NCBI RefSeq assembly: GCF_016545825.1
Contig: NC_052618.1
Location: 1,676,461 to 1,740,460 of the forward strand
Source of the DNA: Eucalyptus grandis
Lineage: Eukaryota > Streptophyta > Magnoliopsida > Myrtales > Myrtaceae
Reading direction: 5' to 3'
DNA length: 64,000 nucleotides
The position numbers were made by a program, and so were the translations under genes. Below, one piece after another: positions 61,458 to 64,000 of this stretch. Each line of letters starts with the position of its first letter. The first letter of the stretch is position 1. The notes under the pieces were generated by a model that was not told where the DNA came from, did not search any database, and worked only from the letters and a program-made list of their open reading frames with translations.

Positions 61458-61794
61458 CTGTTAACATTCTCTGAATTTGTATGTACATCTTTGGTCAGTT
61501 TTTCATTTCATTATCACTTTTTCCTTCAGTAAGATTTTGTACTGTTTTTAGCTCATCTGGAAAACAAATTGTTGTTTTTCAAATACTATTTTAAGCTGAT
61601 GATATTTTTTAGTCTAGTCAACTAGGTTTGCTTCTCATACTCTCCCTTCTGCTTGAAGCCTATGTTACTATTGTTCTCTTCTGTTCATTATCTCAATGTT
61701 GCTAAGTAATGCTTGTTTACTAGGGCACCACTCTAGCAGTCCTTACCGATAGGCTTATGATCCCACCACCGTTATTATTTTAAAAAAAGAAAGA

Positions 61795-61953
61795 TAGACC
61801 CGAACCGACCCGACCCAACCCGAGCAGGATTTTTTGCTTTGGGTCGTATACTTTTAGGGTCGGGTCGGGTCGGGTCGGAGCACACACCCCCTCATGATTT
61901 GGGTCGGGTCGGGTGACATTAAAACCTGACCCGACCCATTGACACCTCTAGGT
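61795..61953. repeat. GACCC/GGGTC-rich block, likely hAT MITE relic
   Basis: ACCCGAACCGACCCGACCC is answered by GGGTCGGGTCGGGTCGG and then GACCCGACCCATTGACACCTCTA, whose complement TAGAGGTGTCAATGGGTCGG is a typical hAT MITE terminus. The other end is less clear. Confidence 0.45.
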
Positions 61954-62329
61954 GGTATCTCTATCCTGTGGAATAACCTAAAGAAATATATGACGACAGG
62001 GATCTTGTGGGTGCTCAAAATTTTATATGACACTTGTAAAATTTGGACCTTTGGCGGGTCTGTGTTTTTGGGAAGTACCTGAGGAATTTCTGCTTCACTA
62101 GGCCCCTCGGACTAGTTTATTAGTGAACTGCTAATTAAACAATGTTTATGTACCTCACCGAGAGAGAGTCATCCTTGTAGTTTCAAGGAAACTACACTTT
62201 GTATTTTAGCTATGTGTGCATATTGAAGCCATGCAAGTTTCACATGCAAAGCAGTGGAAACTCTCCATGCTTAACGCATCTCCTCCATTTGATCTAAAAG
62301 AAAACCTATCTCCTCCATCGCGCAACCTG

Positions 62330-62982
62330 CTACCCGTGCAACAGAGCTAGGATTTCTGCTTGCAACGGTGAGGAAGCATGGATCTCCTTGGTGAAGCCAT
62401 CAACGATCACGCCATTTGAATTGCGTAAGATCCTTGTGACCGAGCTTGGTGTCTCTCTATCCACCCACGAGCAGTCCACATTCAGCTTCAAAGATTGGCT
62501 GTCCGACGGACTCCCATCTCATAGGTACATGCGACAACTTAGCTTTTCCTTTTCCTATTCTTGGATTCCATCGGCTAAGACTTTGGCTTTGTGCTTCGGC
62601 TGCTTCGACAATGGCGTCTGGTTGTGGGGCCTTGCCGTGGAATTCCTGATTGTTCCTATTTTTTCCAAAACTGCCAAAGCACTTTTGCTATAAATCCTTC
62701 TTCCGGTGAGTTCGGTTTTGTTTCAAAAAATTCTGCCAGCCACTTGTCCTTTCTAGTTGCTGTCCTTGTGCTGTTACTGAGGTTGAGGCATGAGTTTGAC
62801 CAGATGTTTTGGGTCCATTTGCAGAAGAAAAGCAGGTGTTCAACGGTATTTGGATGTTTCCAGCATAGAGGGCATAACTTGGGTAATATTCTTCTCCTAA
62901 ACAGATTTTCCTTTGTCGGTATTGCATCTTGACATAAGCTCCACAGGAAGATTTTCAGTTTGGGGGGATAAATAGAGCCCAA
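62330..62982 (-). mobile_element. LINE 3' remnant: zf-RVT plus RNase H
   Basis: The minus strand opens with PPKLKIFLWSLCQDAIPTKE, NLFRRRILPKLCPLCWKHPN and TVEHLLFFCKWTQNIW, the zinc-binding domain that follows reverse transcriptase in plant LINEs (C-x2-C ... H-x4-C). After a shift at an A-rich spot it continues NNQEFHGKAPQPDAIVEAAE, and after another shift SLKLNVDCSWVDRETPSSVT then RILRNSNGVIVDGFTKEIHA and SPLQAEILALLHG, an RNase H domain (RVT_3) with its VD and AE positions. Reverse transcriptase itself is missing on the upstream side, as in most 5'-truncated LINEs. At least two frameshifts make it inactive. Confidence 0.82.
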
Positions 62983-63384
62983 ACAATGAGGAAATCGTAA
63001 AATTTATGTAATACTATTCAACAAGTGCATATGGACACTTGTTCTTAGGCAATCAATGATAAATCCTTGTTCATTTTTATTGTTGCGTTAATTTTCGCTT
63101 TGCTTAACTAAAAATGAAAATAAAAAAATAAAAAAAAAAAAAAGAAAAAGAGGAACCTGTTAGATCCTGGAACCGACCTTGGAACTTGTAATAGGGTAGT
63201 TTCTAGGTTTTGACTGGTACTTTCCAGGTTCCAAAAAATAAGGAACCTATATTCGAGGGTAGGTTCTAGGTTCTAGGCAGAACCTGTAACCTCTCACCTC
63301 TAGTGTAAAATGTTGGTCATGGTTTGAGATTGGTGACAATATATATTTTGACTCCCCTTCTGAAACCCCCATTTTTAGAGAGCC

Positions 63385-63955
63385 ATGGAGTCTGAGTTGT
63401 ATGAAGTTGCAGTGGAAGGAAATGTCCATTCGTTGCTTACCCTACTTAGCAAAGGTAGGTTACTTTTAGATAGAACTATGGTTGGAAATCAAACCGAAAG
63501 TCCTTTGCACATTGCGGCGATGCTGGGACACTCGGGATTTGTAGAAGAGGTCCTAGCTCGGAAGGTTGAAATGGCCAAAGAGCAAAATTCTCAGGGATTG
63601 ACCCCTCTTCATCTGGTAATGGCAAAGGGGTACTTCCACATAGTAAAAAACTTGTTAAGAGTTGATCCTGAAGTGTGTTTCTTCCGTGACAAATACGGAA
63701 GAAACCCACTTCATGTCGCGGCTATGAAAGGCCACATTGACATCTTGGAACTATTGGTTCGAGTGAGACCCAATGCAGCCCGGGATATATTGGAAAATGG
63801 CCAGATGATTATGTAGATATGCGTGAAGAACAATAAACTGGAGGTTTTGAAGCTGTTGGTCGATATTTTGGACGATGAGCAATTTATCAACTCAAAGGAT
63901 GAAGATGGGAACACAATTCTCCATTTGGCTACCGCTGCTGATAGACAGACCAAGG
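63385..63955 (+). pseudogene. Ankyrin-repeat protein (ITN1/BDA1-like), exon 1 with premature stop
   Basis: The family comprises plant ankyrin proteins with a C-terminal membrane-spanning PGG domain that act in defence and salt signalling. From ATG 63385: MESELYEVAVEGNVHSLLTL, then ankyrin repeats ESPLHIAAMLGHSGFVEEVL, LTPLHLVMAKGYFHIVKNLL and NPLHVAAMKGHIDILELLVR. At 63814 a TAG interrupts the fourth repeat where the family has a T-I-L-H type motif (here MIM-stop-ICVKNN). The frame continues cleanly after it with LEVLKLLVDI and GNTILHLATAADRQTK up to a good donor AAG|GTATGT at 63955. If read as annotated, only ~143 residues are made. Later exons lie beyond the window, so whether the rest of the gene is preserved is unknown. 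Confidence 0.75.
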
Positions 63956-64000
63956 TATGTTCATACAACGACACTTGAGGTACTAGGCACATTTAGTGGA

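Overview
This window is nuclear DNA of a flowering plant, most likely a eudicot. Genes are split by introns with GT/AG borders, intergenic DNA is AT-rich and full of transposon debris, and the recognisable proteins are plant families (BIG GRAIN 1-like, SRO, CXE carboxylesterase, polyol transporter, ITN1/BDA1-type ankyrin protein). The species cannot be named from the sequence alone.

Layout. (1) 0.87-5.63 kb is a mosaic of pieces of at least four unrelated genes: a full-length but wrecked BIG GRAIN 1-like gene on the minus strand; a bZIP60-like first-exon fragment with a palindromic ACGT promoter element upstream; a possible kinase-linker fragment; two exons of a C2H2 zinc-finger protein; and only the last exon of a Sec14/CRAL-TRIO protein. 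(2) About 6.9-12.9 kb and 30.2-36.6 kb are the two arms of a ~6 kb inverted repeat without recognisable genes; further decayed copies lie at 17.6-18.6 and 42.2-42.7 kb. (3) The 17 kb between the arms holds a hAT-like element, a PIF/Harbinger (Tourist-like) element, a tRNA-derived SINE, a 5' fragment of ribosomal protein L35, an intact proteasome lid subunit gene RPN11, and a dead carboxylesterase gene. (4) 36.7-41.1 kb is a 2.19 kb tandem duplication of an already dead polyol-transporter-like gene. (5) 44.18-45.40 kb is a small satellite with ~405 bp higher-order repeats built of five ~83 bp monomers. (6) 46.2-47.8 kb has an SRO (RCD1-like) gene cut by a nonsense codon and followed by a ~335 bp fold-back element. 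(7) 53.2-61.5 kb is a six-exon gene of unknown function whose reading frame is intact through all junctions; its introns contain a hAT MITE, a LINE remnant and a TRIM retrotransposon. (8) The right end has an antisense LINE tail (zf-RVT plus RNase H) and the first exon of an ankyrin-repeat gene with a premature stop.

Only RPN11 and the unknown 53-61 kb gene look functional. Nearly every other gene-like segment carries frameshifts, stops or missing exons, so the window reads as a repeat-rich segment where gene copies are captured, duplicated and decay. No prokaryotic-style systems, CRISPR arrays, rRNA genes or standalone tRNA genes were seen.
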